In this document: positions 23,731 through 34,809 of the stretch, piece by piece
How the letters are laid out: each line of letters begins with the position of its first letter
How positions within the stretch are numbered: the first letter of the stretch is position 1
Assembly (NCBI GenBank): GCA_025618425.1
Contig: CM046833.1
Location: 40,334,522-40,398,521 of the forward strand
Reading direction: 5' to 3'
DNA: 64,000 nucleotides
Source: Heliocidaris tuberculata
Taxonomy: Eukaryota > Echinodermata > Echinoidea > Camarodonta > Echinometridae
Notes under the pieces: model-generated
What the model was told of the DNA's origin: nothing
Seen by the model: only the letters and a program-made list of their open reading frames with translations
The model's database searches: none
Program-made: the position numbers and the translations under genes

Positions 23731-24294
23731 ATTGATACCAACGTGAGCATGTGTGTTATATAAAAAAAAAAAAAAAAAAAAAAGGGATCTATCTCTCTAT
23801 TTGTTTGTATATCTATCAATTTATCTCTCTGTCTTTGCCCCACAGTTCGGAGGCCACGGGGCGATTAGGTTATAGATCTTGAGACAAAAGGTTCCCTAAA
23901 ACAGCTGTCTCCAGCTGTTGTACCGTAGTTAGCCGCTCAAAAGATATTCCGACTTAGTACTTTGTGTTGTCTATCCAGGTTTGTAAATAGTTGGTCTGTC
24001 ATTTTTTTTTTCTTCTGCCATTGGTTCCTTGTAGCAAAATGGTGATTGTCTAGTTATTCTTCCATTTATTTCCATGACTAAACCACTATTGCTGTATTTT
24101 GTTTCACAGTCGTGGTAAGGTGATCTTGTATCAAGTATCATGTATCTTTTGGGGGTATACCTACATGTATAGTATGGAATACGTGCATGATGTATTTGTA
24201 GAAATGAGCTTCCATTTTGCTTCAAGGATAATTTGACATGCCGATGCAGAGGAAAAAAAAAAAACACCCACATATGTATTATTTGTATGTAAAG

Positions 24295-24591
24295 GCCCAC
24301 CAGATCGTGTATTAATAACTACCCTGGAGAATTTACAAGACGGTGTACAAATAAACGTGATATGCAGGGCCACTAATGGATTCCCCGCTCCATCCATCCA
24401 TTGGTACATCGGATCTAGAAATTTGACAGAGGATTCATCAACGAATGTGGATGATCAATATGATGCTAAGAGCAATCTTACGCTCATACCGAAGAGGTTT
24501 GGTCACGGGAAACGCCTCCTATGTCTGGCAGTTCAACCCAACGCACCTTCATTGTGGTCAGTGAATACGAGCGTGGTTATGAACATATCAT
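24295..24591 (+). CDS. Ig copy A exon 3: I3-type Ig domain
   Basis: This is a 297-base open exon with phase-1 borders, opening PPDRVLITTLENLQDG. It has the first cysteine in NVICRATNG, FPAPSIHWYIGS around the core tryptophan, NLTLIPKRFGHGKRLLC for the E-F strands and second cysteine, and ends VVMNIS. Matching exons occur at 44902 (copy D, broken) and 49464 (copy E, broken). The direct V-to-I3 order shows copy A lacks I1 and I2. The pattern is an I/C2-set Ig domain of an adhesion-type protein, with N-glycosylation sites (NLT, NTS). Confidence 0.8.
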
Positions 24592-25052
24592 GTGAGTAAA
24601 GTTCAAGAAAGGACTTTGGTTAGCACATTTTGACTAATCTTATGAAAATATGCAGGACATTGATCTGCCGTATCCAGGATCCTCAATAGCATTAATCTGC
24701 TTTTGTTTTGTTTTGTTTTGTTTTGTTTTGTTTTTATTTATATGCTTTTTTAAATTCTACATAATTTGTAAATATGTACAATTCTTAGAACACTTTACAT
24801 GTCACCTTTATGCTGTTCTTCCCCATTTACTACCAAAAAACCCCCCAAAACACGTATGAGTAACGACCATTAACAATAATATACTTTCATATTTCTCCTT
24901 ACTTAGAATAGCATGCTTCTTTTAGCTTCATCCCCTTCCCCGTCTATTCCTGTATCTCTCTCTCTCGTTTTTTTTTTTCTTTTCTTTCTTTTCTGTTCTT
25001 CTTTTGCTCTTTTCCAAAGTGATTTGTTAAATTTTTTTCTTCTGTGTACTAG

Positions 25053-25358
25053 ACGAACCGCTTGTTTTCGTTTCTTCTCGACGTTTGACATTGGATAAGT
25101 TACACATTGGGTTTGTGTTCACCTGTACTTCAGACGCAAATCCACCAGCCCTTATTTTGCACTGGTTCTGTAACGACACAAAGTTTCCAAACAGCATCCG
25201 CAACGTAACGCTCCAGAAGACTACTCAAGAAAGTGAAACGATAACTTCCAGTAAAATGGTGATTGGAAACATCACTTCCAAAGACCTTTGCAAATATAAA
25301 TGCGAGGCTGTTTCAATAATTGGATCTGGCAGTGCGGTCTTAAGCTCCACATTTTTTC
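25053..25358 (+). CDS. Ig copy A exon 4: I4-type Ig domain
   Basis: This 306-base open exon starts EPLVFVSSRRLTL and contains FVFTCTSDANPPAL with the first cysteine, LHWFCNDTKF with tryptophan and an extra cysteine, NITSKDLCKYKCEA with the last cysteine, and a SIIGSGSAVLSS end. Its homologue in copy D (45606-45918) is frameshifted. Phase 1 at both borders, GTGAGT donor. It would be the membrane-proximal Ig domain before FN3. Confidence 0.8.
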
Positions 25359-25603
25359 GTGAGTATTTTTTATTTATTTATTGTTTTTTTATTATTGAAT
25401 CTACAGCTCATTTGGGGATTTCCCGCATGATTCCTTATTTGCGTGACTGATTTGAACGGTACTTGTTTTCAACTTTGTTTCTGTGAAACCTCGCCTTATA
25501 TCAAAACGATGAAATAGTCAAGATAATATACGCAAAATATCAGATCCTACCCTATTTCTGCTCATGCCTTACCACTGATAAATATTAAATACAGTTTTCC
25601 CAG

Positions 25604-25740
25604 ATCCACCGTCTGATTTTTTCACCGACCGAAACCAGACATCATCTTCAACTCTCTCCGTTAGTTGCCAACCTGGATTCATCACCGGCTATGGCAGAAT
25701 TTCATTACAAAAAATAATACAAATAATACACGTGCAATAA
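25604..25740 (+). CDS. Ig copy A terminal exon: truncated FN3
   Basis: After TTTTCCCAG the frame reads DPPSDFFTDRNQTSSSTLSV, then SCQPGFITGYGRI and stops at TAA (25738-25740). FN3 domains have a tryptophan (SWxPG) where this copy has SCQPG, and less than half of the domain is present. The stop overlaps an AATAAA (25736-25741) that could act as a poly(A) signal. Two readings are possible: a dead end, or a short tail that makes copy A a secreted form of about 380 residues. The reading frame is continuous with the four upstream exons. Confidence 0.55.
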
Positions 25741-26879
25741 ATCAGGTAATCAACGGAGTGGAATTACCTTCACGTCGATTAAGCTGAACCATCATTAATT
25801 GTTCACGTTATATGTATAGCCATATCCTATGTATATAAAGTAAGATGGAGAAGTGGGGGAAATGGTTAAAGATTACACGTTGATATCATATACTTGTATG
25901 TGAACAATGAAATTATTACGCGTATACTGTAATAACATGGATTACCTAGACCTGGTTGCATGTATTATTTGTTGAATAATAATTCTCAAGTCGGAAGGCT
26001 ATGATTCATAATCAAAATAACCATAATCGGTATTTCCGCACACCAAAACAGCTTCTTTGTTGTAAATATCGAACCTGCTTATTTCAATTCCTGACCCACG
26101 TTTTCACTTGTTCAAATTATCAAATGTCATGTCGGTCCATGTTTAATGTTTTACTGTTTTATTTTTTAAAAAATACTACAGATTTGTATTTCTTTAATAG
26201 TTCACTTATATAATCAATTAAACTTATTTGCCAATCAAGGTAAGTTTTTGAAATCCCTTTTATTAAAATCTGACAGTCAACATTTGTTCTTCGGAAAGAA
26301 AAATTGCTTTCAATTTCGGAGCACAAGACAGAAGTAAAGAGACAAGTAAATTATAGTGTGGCCACTGCTGTTCTCGTTCACTCACGCTTGGTCATAGGAA
26401 ACCGTTTCTGCTCCTTGTCCACTTCTTTTTCCTGCAGATATTCTGCTAAGTTGCATACAGCTTTATGACACAAATGTGCTTGGTTGAAATGTGACTTTAC
26501 AATTTTATTATATGACATTATGACGGTTATTCTGACAGGTGTGCGATTTTGGTAGGTTTATTAATGAGCTGGGAAAATGAATACGAATTAACGGTTATTT
26601 GAAAAACAGCTGATATATCATCAGTATAATTTGTTCAAAATTCAATATCACCATTCCCCATCAAAAACTCTTTCTTTTCAGTAAATATGTACAACTAAAA
26701 AGGGGCCATGTTGTTAAGAAATTCCTGAACTGGACGTCCTTGGTATTGCAACTTGAAAATTAGATTCAAACAAACAAACAACAAATAAACAAAGTAAACA
26801 AAAAAAAATTAAAAATGACAAAGCCATAGGGAAAGAAAACGCCAAAATTCCCATCATACAGCAAATATCATTTTCATAT
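25741..26879. other. downstream region of copy A
   Basis: There is no further FN3 or membrane exon here. Parts of 26240-26470 resemble 47370-47610 downstream of copy D, including a CAGATATTCTG border after a pyrimidine tract. Parts of 26510-26760 resemble 60270-60470. No recognisable gene. Confidence 0.55.
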
Positions 26880-26882
26880 TAA

Positions 26883-26883
<1 letters not shown>

Positions 26884-26925
<42 letters not shown>

Positions 26926-26990
26926 GCTACTACTACTACTATTACTACTACTTCTACTACTACTACTGCTACTACTACTACTACTACTAG

Positions 26991-27037
<47 letters not shown>

Positions 27038-27070
27038 TACTACTACTACTACTACTAATAATAATAATAA
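26884..27070. repeat. (ACT)n trinucleotide array
   Basis: About 180 bases of ACT/ACTACT units with a few substitutions, ending in (AAT)n. It adjoins the 3' side of the - strand LINE fragment and may have grown from its tail. Confidence 0.9.
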
Positions 27071-27152
27071 CAAGGGAGAGGAATTACTTTCAAGTACACA
27101 AAAAGTACACAAGAATACATGAAAATGGAACAACAACAGTGTGAAAGTAAAT

Positions 27153-27939
27153 CTACTGGAAAGCCGTTTTGAACAAATGCGTTTTGAGGGCATTTTTAAA
27201 GCAATCTACACCTGCTATATAGCGGATATCCTGTGGCAATTCATTCCACAGGTAATGAGCAAATGACCGATCCCCCCCCCCCCAAGATTTCTTATTTTTC
27301 AGGACAACAAGCAATTTAGAATCAGATGATCTTAAGCGTCTTGGAGGATTATAAGGCATCACCAAATTAATATTGTACTCTCGGGCAAATCCATGTATAC
27401 AATGAAAAACAAGTAATAATAATTTAAATACAATGCGGGATTCGACAGGTAACCAATAAAGTGAACACAAAACAGGAGTAATGTGAGTAGTACGTCTGGT
27501 AAGGATAGCAATAAGTTGAGATTGTTTTTTTTTTTCGGTGGCAGAGCGGGTTAAATAATTATTTGCGGATGATGCCTAAATTACGTAATTGATACCGGAC
27601 AGATTTACAAACAGCTGGGATCTGAAAGGACATGGACATTGTAGAATCAAATAAAACTCCAAGATTTCTACATGATTTAGACGGAGTAATAACGACATCA
27701 TCAACTTTAACAGCGGGAAGGCTGACCTTGCCTAATACAGTTTTAGAACTGATAATCAACAGCTCCGATTTCTCTTGATTTAATATCAAGGAATTAGAGC
27801 TCATCCATTCCTTGATATCGTGAACACAAGCCTCAAGTTTTTGAATGGTATCAATGACATTGGTTAGGTTAGAAAGGAATGATGTATAGACTTGAATATC
27901 GTCTGCATAACAATGGTAATTAAAAGAGTGACATTGCAA
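27153..27939 (-). pseudogene. LINE reverse transcriptase C-terminal fragment
   Basis: Two - strand frames belong to one non-LTR reverse transcriptase. The first (27939-27559) carries HCYADDIQVYTSF with the catalytic YADD, then LNQEKSELLII and CRNLGVLFDSTMS. The second (27470-27153) carries SLYWLPVESRIVFKLLLL, SLRSSDSK and LWNELPQDIR, ending KTHLFKTAFQ. This is the thumb/C-terminal part of CR1/L2-type LINE ORF2. The frames are joined by a shift near 27550, and the element is truncated at 27945, before the fingers of the RT. Inactive. Confidence 0.8.
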
Positions 27940-27944
27940 AATCT

Positions 27945-28268
27945 GTTTCAGTTTAGTTGTTTAGTTGTTTAGTTTGTAATGTTGGTTTATTTCTGTTACC
28001 AAATTATAATTCTATTGTTAATATTTCTTTTATATATTTATATCTTTTTCGTAATAATAAGTTTAAGAAATTATCTTATTTTATTCTATTATCGTCATAA
28101 TGTAGAACCATGAAATTGTAAATTTTGTCATGTGTTTTACTTGCATTGTACTTGAACCACGAAATTGTCTTTTGTAATTATTAGTTGAATTTTCATTGTA
28201 AAGCGCATAGAGAGACTGCATGGTTTATGATGCGCTGTATAAATCCATCTTTATTATTATTATTATTA
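27945..28268 (+). mobile_element. LINE 3' end with (TTA)n tail, opposite strand
   Basis: The sequence AAAGCGCATAGAGAGACTGC followed by TGCGCTGTATAAATCC and (TTA)n is the typical 3' terminus of CR1/L2-like LINEs in + orientation. It abuts the - strand RT fragment at 27939. It is either a separate insertion or the non-inverted half of one 5'-inverted copy. Confidence 0.65.
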
Positions 28269-28269
28269 G

Positions 28270-28740
28270 TTGAAGCCGACCAGCATAAGGAAAGATAAAA
28301 AGATAATACAGATATTAGGAGAAAAAACAAAGAACAACATAAGGAAGATAAAAAAATGGAAATGATGGAATGATAAAAATACCAAAAAATAACATAAGGA
28401 ATTTTAGAAAGAGAAGAAGATAGAAAAAAAAATATATAACATAACGAATGATAGAAAGAAAAGAAGATAGAATCAAACCAAAGAACAACATAGGGAATGG
28501 TAGAAATAAATGAAGATAAAATTAAAAACAAAGAACAGCAATAAGATAGAAAAATAGAAAAAAAAATAGAAAATAATAATAGGGAAACCAAAAGCACATA
28601 GCAAATGCGATGCGGCCTTCCTCCTGCCATATGAAAACTGCGTGCTCGCTCTTGTTGCCAGCACTCTGTATCCTAAACTTCTTCATCCACAATAAAAAAA
28701 AAAAAAAATTAAAAAAAAAAATAAAAAAAAAATAAATAAA
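28270..28740. repeat. A/G-rich degenerate tandem repeat
   Basis: Units built around AAAGAACAACATAAGGAA and GAAGATAGAA recur at irregular spacing from about 28280 to 28560, then A-runs to 28745. Open frames on the - strand are Phe/Ser-rich artefacts. Confidence 0.7.
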
Positions 28741-28859
28741 TAACATTGTTCACTTAGTTCGCCCTCCAGTATTCAGAATGTAAGAATAGGAGGCTTGTAT
28801 TCACGGCCATAGCCGAAGAAGCAGCTCGGGGCTGCATGCCCTACAGGATTTTTAGATAT

Positions 28860-29810
28860 TCGGACAAATCGAAAATGGAGCCATAAACCATTATTGCGCA
28901 GTTTGTGCGTAAATTCTTACAGCGTATGTCCGAATGCCGTGTGTAGCGTTGCAGACCTATGGCCAGTCCACACACACGAAGAACATGCGACTAAAATGCG
29001 AACCTGAGTTGACAGCTGTCTTGAGTGGATAGGTCTCTTCGTGAACATTGCGCTTTATGTAGGCCAAACGTCACTTGGTGCCAATTTGCCCCTAAATGTG
29101 ACAAAAGTGCGGCAGACGTGAAACACACGTTCGTGAGAACATCGCGTGAGCAAAACCTGGGCAAAACCTTCACGAAAGCGTCGGATTTTGTTCGTGTGTA
29201 ACTCACGAATAGTTCTGGAATACTTCGCGACACTCGCAAATTAATCGTCGCGAACAGTAGGCGAATTAGCAGAGGGCCCCTACGTGACAACCTAGCGTTC
29301 TCTTCTTTGGCGAAGTCACCTATTCCCAAGAAGTACGCAAACGAATACTTCGGGAAATGATCGGACATACTTCGCTACTTTCGTGAGACATGCGCGAGAC
29401 ATTCTCGAAACTGTCGGAAGTGTTTGGGGTTTCAGGAAGATTTTGCGATCATCATGCACGTCGTGAGTAGGCCGTGCGCATATTACAAATCCTTTCAGAC
29501 ATTTATTTTTAGAACAATCACTACCTGGGATGCTGGAAACGTACGCAAAAACTTCAAACTGTTTTTTTTTTTTTTTCCGCCAAACTAAAAACGTCTCCTC
29601 CGAACAGTTGACAACGTTTCCGAATCCCCGCGCATGTTTTAAGAACTTTTTGAGCCTAAAATACGATTGTTGGAACTTTGCCATATTTTCCACATTTGAT
29701 CCTTCGCGAATCGTTCGCGTGCCCTATGAAGACGTAACTTTACTTCTTATCCAGCCAGACGTAATGTATATTGTGTAATTTTATCTGTTACGCATGCCCA
29801 AATAAATTAC
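28860..29810. other. CGAA/TTCG-rich insertion of unknown type
   Basis: About 950 bases, richer in CpG than their surroundings, with many TTCGTG, CACGAA and TCGCGAA words. The related segment at 61.3 kb lacks it, so it is an insertion in this copy or a deletion in the other. Near its left border ATTCGGACA (28857) and TGTCCGAAT (28926) form a short inverted pair. No family identified. Confidence 0.5.
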
Positions 29811-30237
29811 GTTTTTACAACAAGCAAGTCGGAGATGAGACATCAGAAGGGAGGGGGGGGGGGGGGCGGAGAGATACGCCAATGTTTTCGACAAAAATGC
29901 GATGTTCATTATCATCATCATTACCACCATCATCTTTTATTTGTTAATGTGCGTGGAATGATATGCATTGCGTGCCTGTAATGAGTTGGATCTGTGTCCG
30001 TAAATACTCCTTCCCCACCCCCTCCCCCGCCCCCCAAAATATAAAAATACATTAGTTAATAAACAGAACAAAAAATACTTTTAAAAAGGGATTCATGCGG
30101 TACTTTGATACAGCATTTACATTCTCCAATCGATTCCTAAACATACATATTCTATATATTTCAGATCACTGGAATATAAAGCACATACAATATCTGGTGG
30201 CGTGCATGATTAATAAGAACAAGTCTGAGGAGAATGA

Positions 30238-30485
30238 TGAAATATCGCCCTTTTTAACATTTACAGTTTCAAATCGATGGCTTTTGAGGTTTATGAAACT
30301 GCATGTCAAAAGAATCGGTGATAAATCCTACATCCAACACGATAATGCTTTGCTTTCATTTCCAAGTCTAACACAGTATATTGTTAACCCACTAATTATG
30401 AAAGCGTGTTCAGTTAGTACAGTGTGGCATCTTTCGTTTTGTTTGCCATGCCCTCATGATCATTACACACGCAGAGGAATTGGTT
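30238..30485 (+). promoter_or_regulatory. conserved upstream block of Ig copies (orphan copy B)
   Basis: The sequence contains TTTATGAAACTGCATGTCA, ATAAATCCTACATCCA and TAATGCTTTGCTTTCATTTC, which recur with changes upstream of leader exons C (31611) and D (40445), and at 62605. It lies about 350-590 bases before the orphan leader at 30827. Conservation between copies suggests promoter, enhancer or 5' untranslated sequence, but shared ancestry alone could explain it. Confidence 0.45.
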
Positions 30486-30826
30486 TTTGAATTAATAATC
30501 CTTTGAATTGCATTATCAACATTCGATTACTAAAATATGATTTGATTTATTTTCCGTTTAAAAATGATTATACATGTTACATATCGATCAAATGATTAAA
30601 CATTAAACCATTTTTAAAAGTTTAAACTAGTATATCAAACTAACGTACAAAGATAAAGGGTACTAACTAAGAGGAGTACAAAAAATAATTTAGACAAACG
30701 GATCATTATTGACCTAACATATACACTGAAACGGAGGGGGCATGCTAAGAAAGCAATGTTTGTATGATGCATGCCCCAAAGACTTAAATACGTAAAAGAA
30801 TTTTGGTCAAACAAAATTATAATTGG

Positions 30827-30892
30827 ATGATAGTAATGATAGTAATCATTGTCGAAGTACTTCTTCCATTTCCCTTATCATTTCCAGATCTG
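30827..30892 (+). pseudogene. orphan Ig leader exon (copy B)
   Basis: ATGATAGTAATC.. reaches ATTGTCGAAGTACTT, identical in part to the leader of copy A, and ends TCCAGATCTG followed by GTAAG. One extra base shifts the frame before the donor. No V exon follows before the leader of copy C, so only the first exon remains. Confidence 0.65.
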
Positions 30893-31610
30893 GTAAGATA
30901 AAAAACAAAAACAAACACACACACACACAGCTGAGAGATCCCCCCCCCCTTTCCATTAAAAAAAAAAAAAAAAAAAAAAAAACGCTAGTGATACTCATCA
31001 AATATTTTTTTTTTTTTTTACCAAAGCTCTTTAGGTAACTATCTTAAATGTGTCACCTTCAATTTATTATATATGTGCAAGGAAATTCCATGTTTAAGAT
31101 ATTAATGTTCTGAAACATGTTAGGAGGTCTAGGTGTTGGATGATGTTTTTCCATCGAAAGACATCTATTTCGAATGGACGAAGTTAATTTAGAAAGGCGA
31201 TAATTAATTTTAATAAATAAAATTATGTCTGTGCTTGATAAGAATAAGAAGTTCATCCCTCTTTTTTACACAGACCATTTAGGGCTATCACATTTGAGAA
31301 AATTATAAAATGCAAGCTTACGGTTGCGATTAGTTTTTAACACTTCATAAGGTGGTTTGTAGTGTGAAAGCTTTTACAGTATTCACCAAAGTTATCACAT
31401 GAATAAAATAAACTTTACGCAATGTACAAATTTAGTAAACTTTGGTCATTGAATAAAAGGACATGCTGGTCATTTTAATATGGCCAGATTACCAACTATA
31501 ATATATTGTTGTTGTTGTTTTGTTTTGTTTTGTTGGTTGTTGTTTTTTTTTTTCTTGCATGTTCTTTGTGGACAGCTTCTCTGTCGAAAGAAGTGTGAGG
31601 CTAATATATG
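30893..31610. other. gap between orphan leader B and copy C
   Basis: CA-run, C-run and a long A-run (30957-30982), then AT-rich sequence. The piece 31118-31245 (TGTTAGGAGGTCT..., TATTTCGAATGGACGAA) is repeated at 34190-34310. Confidence 0.6.
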
Positions 31611-31860
31611 GAAGAGCGCCCCTATTTAATTTCATATATTAGGTTCGGTGAAGTTTATGAAACTGACTTGGTGTCAGAAGAACATGATAAATAACCTTTA
31701 CGTATTACCATACTGTTTTCGCTTCAAATTTGTCAAAGGTAAAAGCAATAGGCCTATAAAATCCACGAACCATCCCACGTTGTTGCTCTTTTCGTACTTT
31801 TCGTACTGTTGGTATGCCTTCGTGATCCTATTGCACATTCCTGTATATAAATTCATAAAA
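31611..31860 (+). promoter_or_regulatory. conserved upstream block, copy C
   Basis: It starts GAAGAGCGCCCCTATT and includes GGTTCGGTGAAGTTTATGAA, homologous to 40445-40680 and 30238-30485. A TATA-like TATATAAA lies at about 31843-31850, some 45 bases before the leader ATG, which fits a core promoter position if the 5' untranslated region is very short. Confidence 0.5.
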
Positions 31861-31893
31861 TAGCTCTTCTTGGAATCGCATTAATACTGAAAG

Positions 31894-31951
31894 ATGATGG
31901 TGAATGGTATCGAATTACTTCTTATTCTCGTCTGCATCATATCCAGATCTG
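31894..31951 (+). CDS. Ig copy C exon 1: signal peptide
   Basis: It encodes MMVNGIELLLILVCIISRSG, a clean hydrophobic signal sequence, and ends in phase 1 at a GTAATT donor. Only the C-terminal SRSG closely matches copy A; the hydrophobic core differs. The following V exon is broken, so this leader may no longer serve a product. Confidence 0.6.
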
Positions 31952-32440
31952 GTAATTTGTAATGCTTATTCTATGGCAACTATTTTACGAAAATACTCCA
32001 GACGTGCCTAAAGAATATGGGATGGGTGAATGTTTAGACTCTATGTGGTAAACATAACTGCAATGAATATAAGATATGTTGCAATAAGTCGTTGGGTTGA
32101 TATTTCTAAAAGCTTTAGATTATGTAGAAATTTCTCCTTCAGCCCTTTTGTTAAACTTTATGGAACTAGATAAAATAAATCAAGCGTGCTTACAACTTAT
32201 GTTTACTCCTTAAATTAAATGTGTGAAATTAATCCCATACATTAATTGATGGATACAATCTTAATCCCTGTTTTCTAATAAACCATAATTGAAAATAATC
32301 GGGCTAGATAAGTTGTGACATTGCTACTGTCATTAAACTTAAATACGTGCGATGAGCAAGTTATGCATTGGATACTTCTGTTAGCAATGAATACATTGTC
32401 TTTTTCCTTTGAAGCTCTTGTTCCGTTTCACCCTGTGCAG

Positions 32441-32810
32441 GATACCATGCATTTGAAGTATCTATCCAGACATACAACTCTCTCCCAGTTATCGGGGAAG
32501 ATTTTACTCTGGTTTGTACCTGGCAAGCCTAAAACTGGGAATAGGCGATTAACCTGGGAGATGGGTAACCATGGTAACTACCTCAAGGTGGCCACCCATT
32601 CCTGTCCACCATATCCTCCATGTCAGTTCAAAGTTTCCAATCCATCGAAGTACAGCTTAGTGACTGACAGTTACCATGGGAATCTTACAATAAAAAATCT
32701 TTCAGAGGATGATGAGACCAATTACCATTGCACAGTAAGCAGTACATACATGACATATGGGGCAGCAAACCCTGCATCAAGTATCATAACAGTGACGGGA
32801 CTTTTACCAG
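32441..32810 (+). pseudogene. Ig copy C exon 2: V-type Ig domain, frameshifted
   Basis: The exon begins YHAFEVSIQTYNSLPVIGED and reads to LVCTW, then stops; one base too many near 32520-32527 shifts the frame. Downstream in the other frame the domain is intact: RRLTWEMGN, THSCPPYPPCQ (the two-cysteine loop), SYHGNLTIKNL, TNYHCTVSS. A single-base lesion leaves open that this is an assembly or sequencing error. Otherwise borders (CTGTGCAG, GTATTA) are good. The loop C-PPYPP-C shows the CX5C pattern of copies A and D. Confidence 0.75.
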
Positions 32811-34467
32811 GTATTATATTAAAATCTAAATATCTAACTATGATGTCAGGAAAGGAAACGCATTCCAAAACACTTATCTCTAATGATAGATAATCATTCG
32901 TTTGCTGATGACCAGTCACTGTTCATTAACTAGTTGAAAGTTTGAACATATAAGAAATGATTTTCATTTCATTATATCAGAACCAAATATAGAATTGATA
33001 AAATTGTTTGTGTCTTAGTCACAATTTGTATACAGCACTATGTAAATAGCGTAGTTTGTCCGTTTCTTTCTTCTTTTTTTTTTTTCAGAGGAGAGTTGCT
33101 CACAGATAAGTTCAATCGATTGTTATCATGTGTATCGACTTTTTCTGTTTATTTGGCCGATAAGCCCCAAAACAACAACAACGAATGGAAAAAAAAAATA
33201 ATAGCAGGCTTTATGTAATATTTAATATTGTCTATTTTCAATCAACTGTACCGATCAACATAACCCCACTTATTTCATTTTATTCTCAATTTGAGTTCAT
33301 ACAAATGATTTTGATATTCAGAAGAAAAAGCAAATTTAACCTCATGTTTTTTCTCCGTTGGTTCATTCCTTATAACCCAACGGCATATTTTTGTTTTCTT
33401 CTTCTGGATATCGAAGTAATTTGTGTTATATCTTTTTCATTTCCTTTACCATTTCCTGTGTTGGCATATTTCAACTGAATAGTAACATTGCAATTTTCTA
33501 TAACCTTTGATATTTGAATTGATCACATTTTGACCAATCGTTTGCTTGTCTTTTGAGCATGAGTGGCATCGTCTCTTTCTCATTCGATGTATAGTATATT
33601 TTTCTTCAAGTGTCAGGAGCAAGATGAAAAACCGATTTCGTGTTCAAGTCTAATCCATGTTATTTTAAACTATGTTTCGGTAATAATATACCAATTATCC
33701 GACAAACTTTTAAATGAAAAAAAAAAACAACAAACAAACGATCGTTTCTTCCTAAAACATATTATCTATTTTAGTAAATTATTTAATATATATATAATTT
33801 ATATCTGGTTTTTTGTTGTTGTTGTTTTTTTCGAAAAAAAAAAAATTCTGATGTCTTACAAGGCGAAAGCTAAGTTTCTTGAAAGATCGCTACACTCATG
33901 CCATGGAAAGAATCTCCTACGGGTGGCTTGGCATCATGAGCTACCAAATAATATCCAAATTTCACTTTCCTTGATAATTCGACTAACCTCAATCTCAATA
34001 AATGTACGGAGTGTTGCCATACTTGTATTTGCATAAAGCCTTATTATAACTTGGATACTCTCCTAAAATGCCGAGGACCACGCTGCAATTCACTGACTGC
34101 AATGAAAGCAATTTCGGTTTGAAGTACAAAAACAAAAAAAACAAAAAAAAAACAAAAAAAACAACAAAACGTTTAGATATCCTAAATTATGTTAGGAGGT
34201 CTACGTGTTGCATGACGTTTCCGATCTATAAACATATATTTCGAATGGACGAATATCAAATTTCGAAAAAGGGATAATTAATTGTAATAAATAAAATGAT
34301 GTGTGTAATTGATAATTTTACGTTCTGGTTTTGGGTTTTAAACTTCGAGTCATTCAGGATTTAAATATTATTTCAAAATTGTCATTATAGTTCACCGTAA
34401 CGTGTACAAGATTTAAAGGAAACCAATGTTTCGCATTCGTCTTTAAAATCCATTTCTAATATGCCAG
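32811..34467. other. intron 2 of copy C
   Basis: AT-rich with A- and T-runs. A piece at 34190-34310 repeats 31118-31245. The longer open frames (for example 33563-34036) have no family features. Confidence 0.5.
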
Positions 34468-34809
34468 CCCAGCCAAGTCGGATATTTATCAGCAGTTATA
34501 AATTTCCATTTGGACACCATGACAACGAATCTCTAAGATTGACAACAAAGATACCGTCTGATGTGAAATGTGTGGTAGAAGGGGCACGACCTCCTGCGGT
34601 ATTGGAATGGTACATACCAGATGGCGTAAACTTCGTTTTTAGAAATTAGTCTGATGCCGTGGATGGCCAGAGCCACGATACGTATGTCTCTCGAATGGTT
34701 GTTACAATCATACCGTCAAACCATGACAATGGAAAGGTTCTCCGCTGCTCTGCGTCTCATCCACAATTGGAACGCAGCATCCACATTCATGTTCGCATCG
34801 CTGTTCAAG
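34468..34809 (+). pseudogene. Ig copy C exon 3: I1-type Ig domain with nonsense codon
   Basis: Open through DVKCVVEGARPPAVLEWYIP and NFVFRN, then TAG where copy D has CAG, then open again in the same frame: TYVSRMVVTIIPSNHDNGKV, LRCSASHPQ to the GTAAGA donor. Only one base change separates it from an open exon. The same AAATTAG occurs in the relic at 18452. It is bounded by a TATGCCAG acceptor and phase-1 borders. Confidence 0.75.

Noticed and set aside
28193..28746. Hydrophobic Ser/Phe-rich frames that look like membrane proteins
   Set aside because: They are the reverse of the A/G-rich degenerate repeat; hydrophobicity is a composition artefact.
29316..29693. 125-codon - frames in the CGAA-rich insertion
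   Set aside because: No recognisable domains, no splice context, and overlapping open frames on both strands reflect higher GC content.
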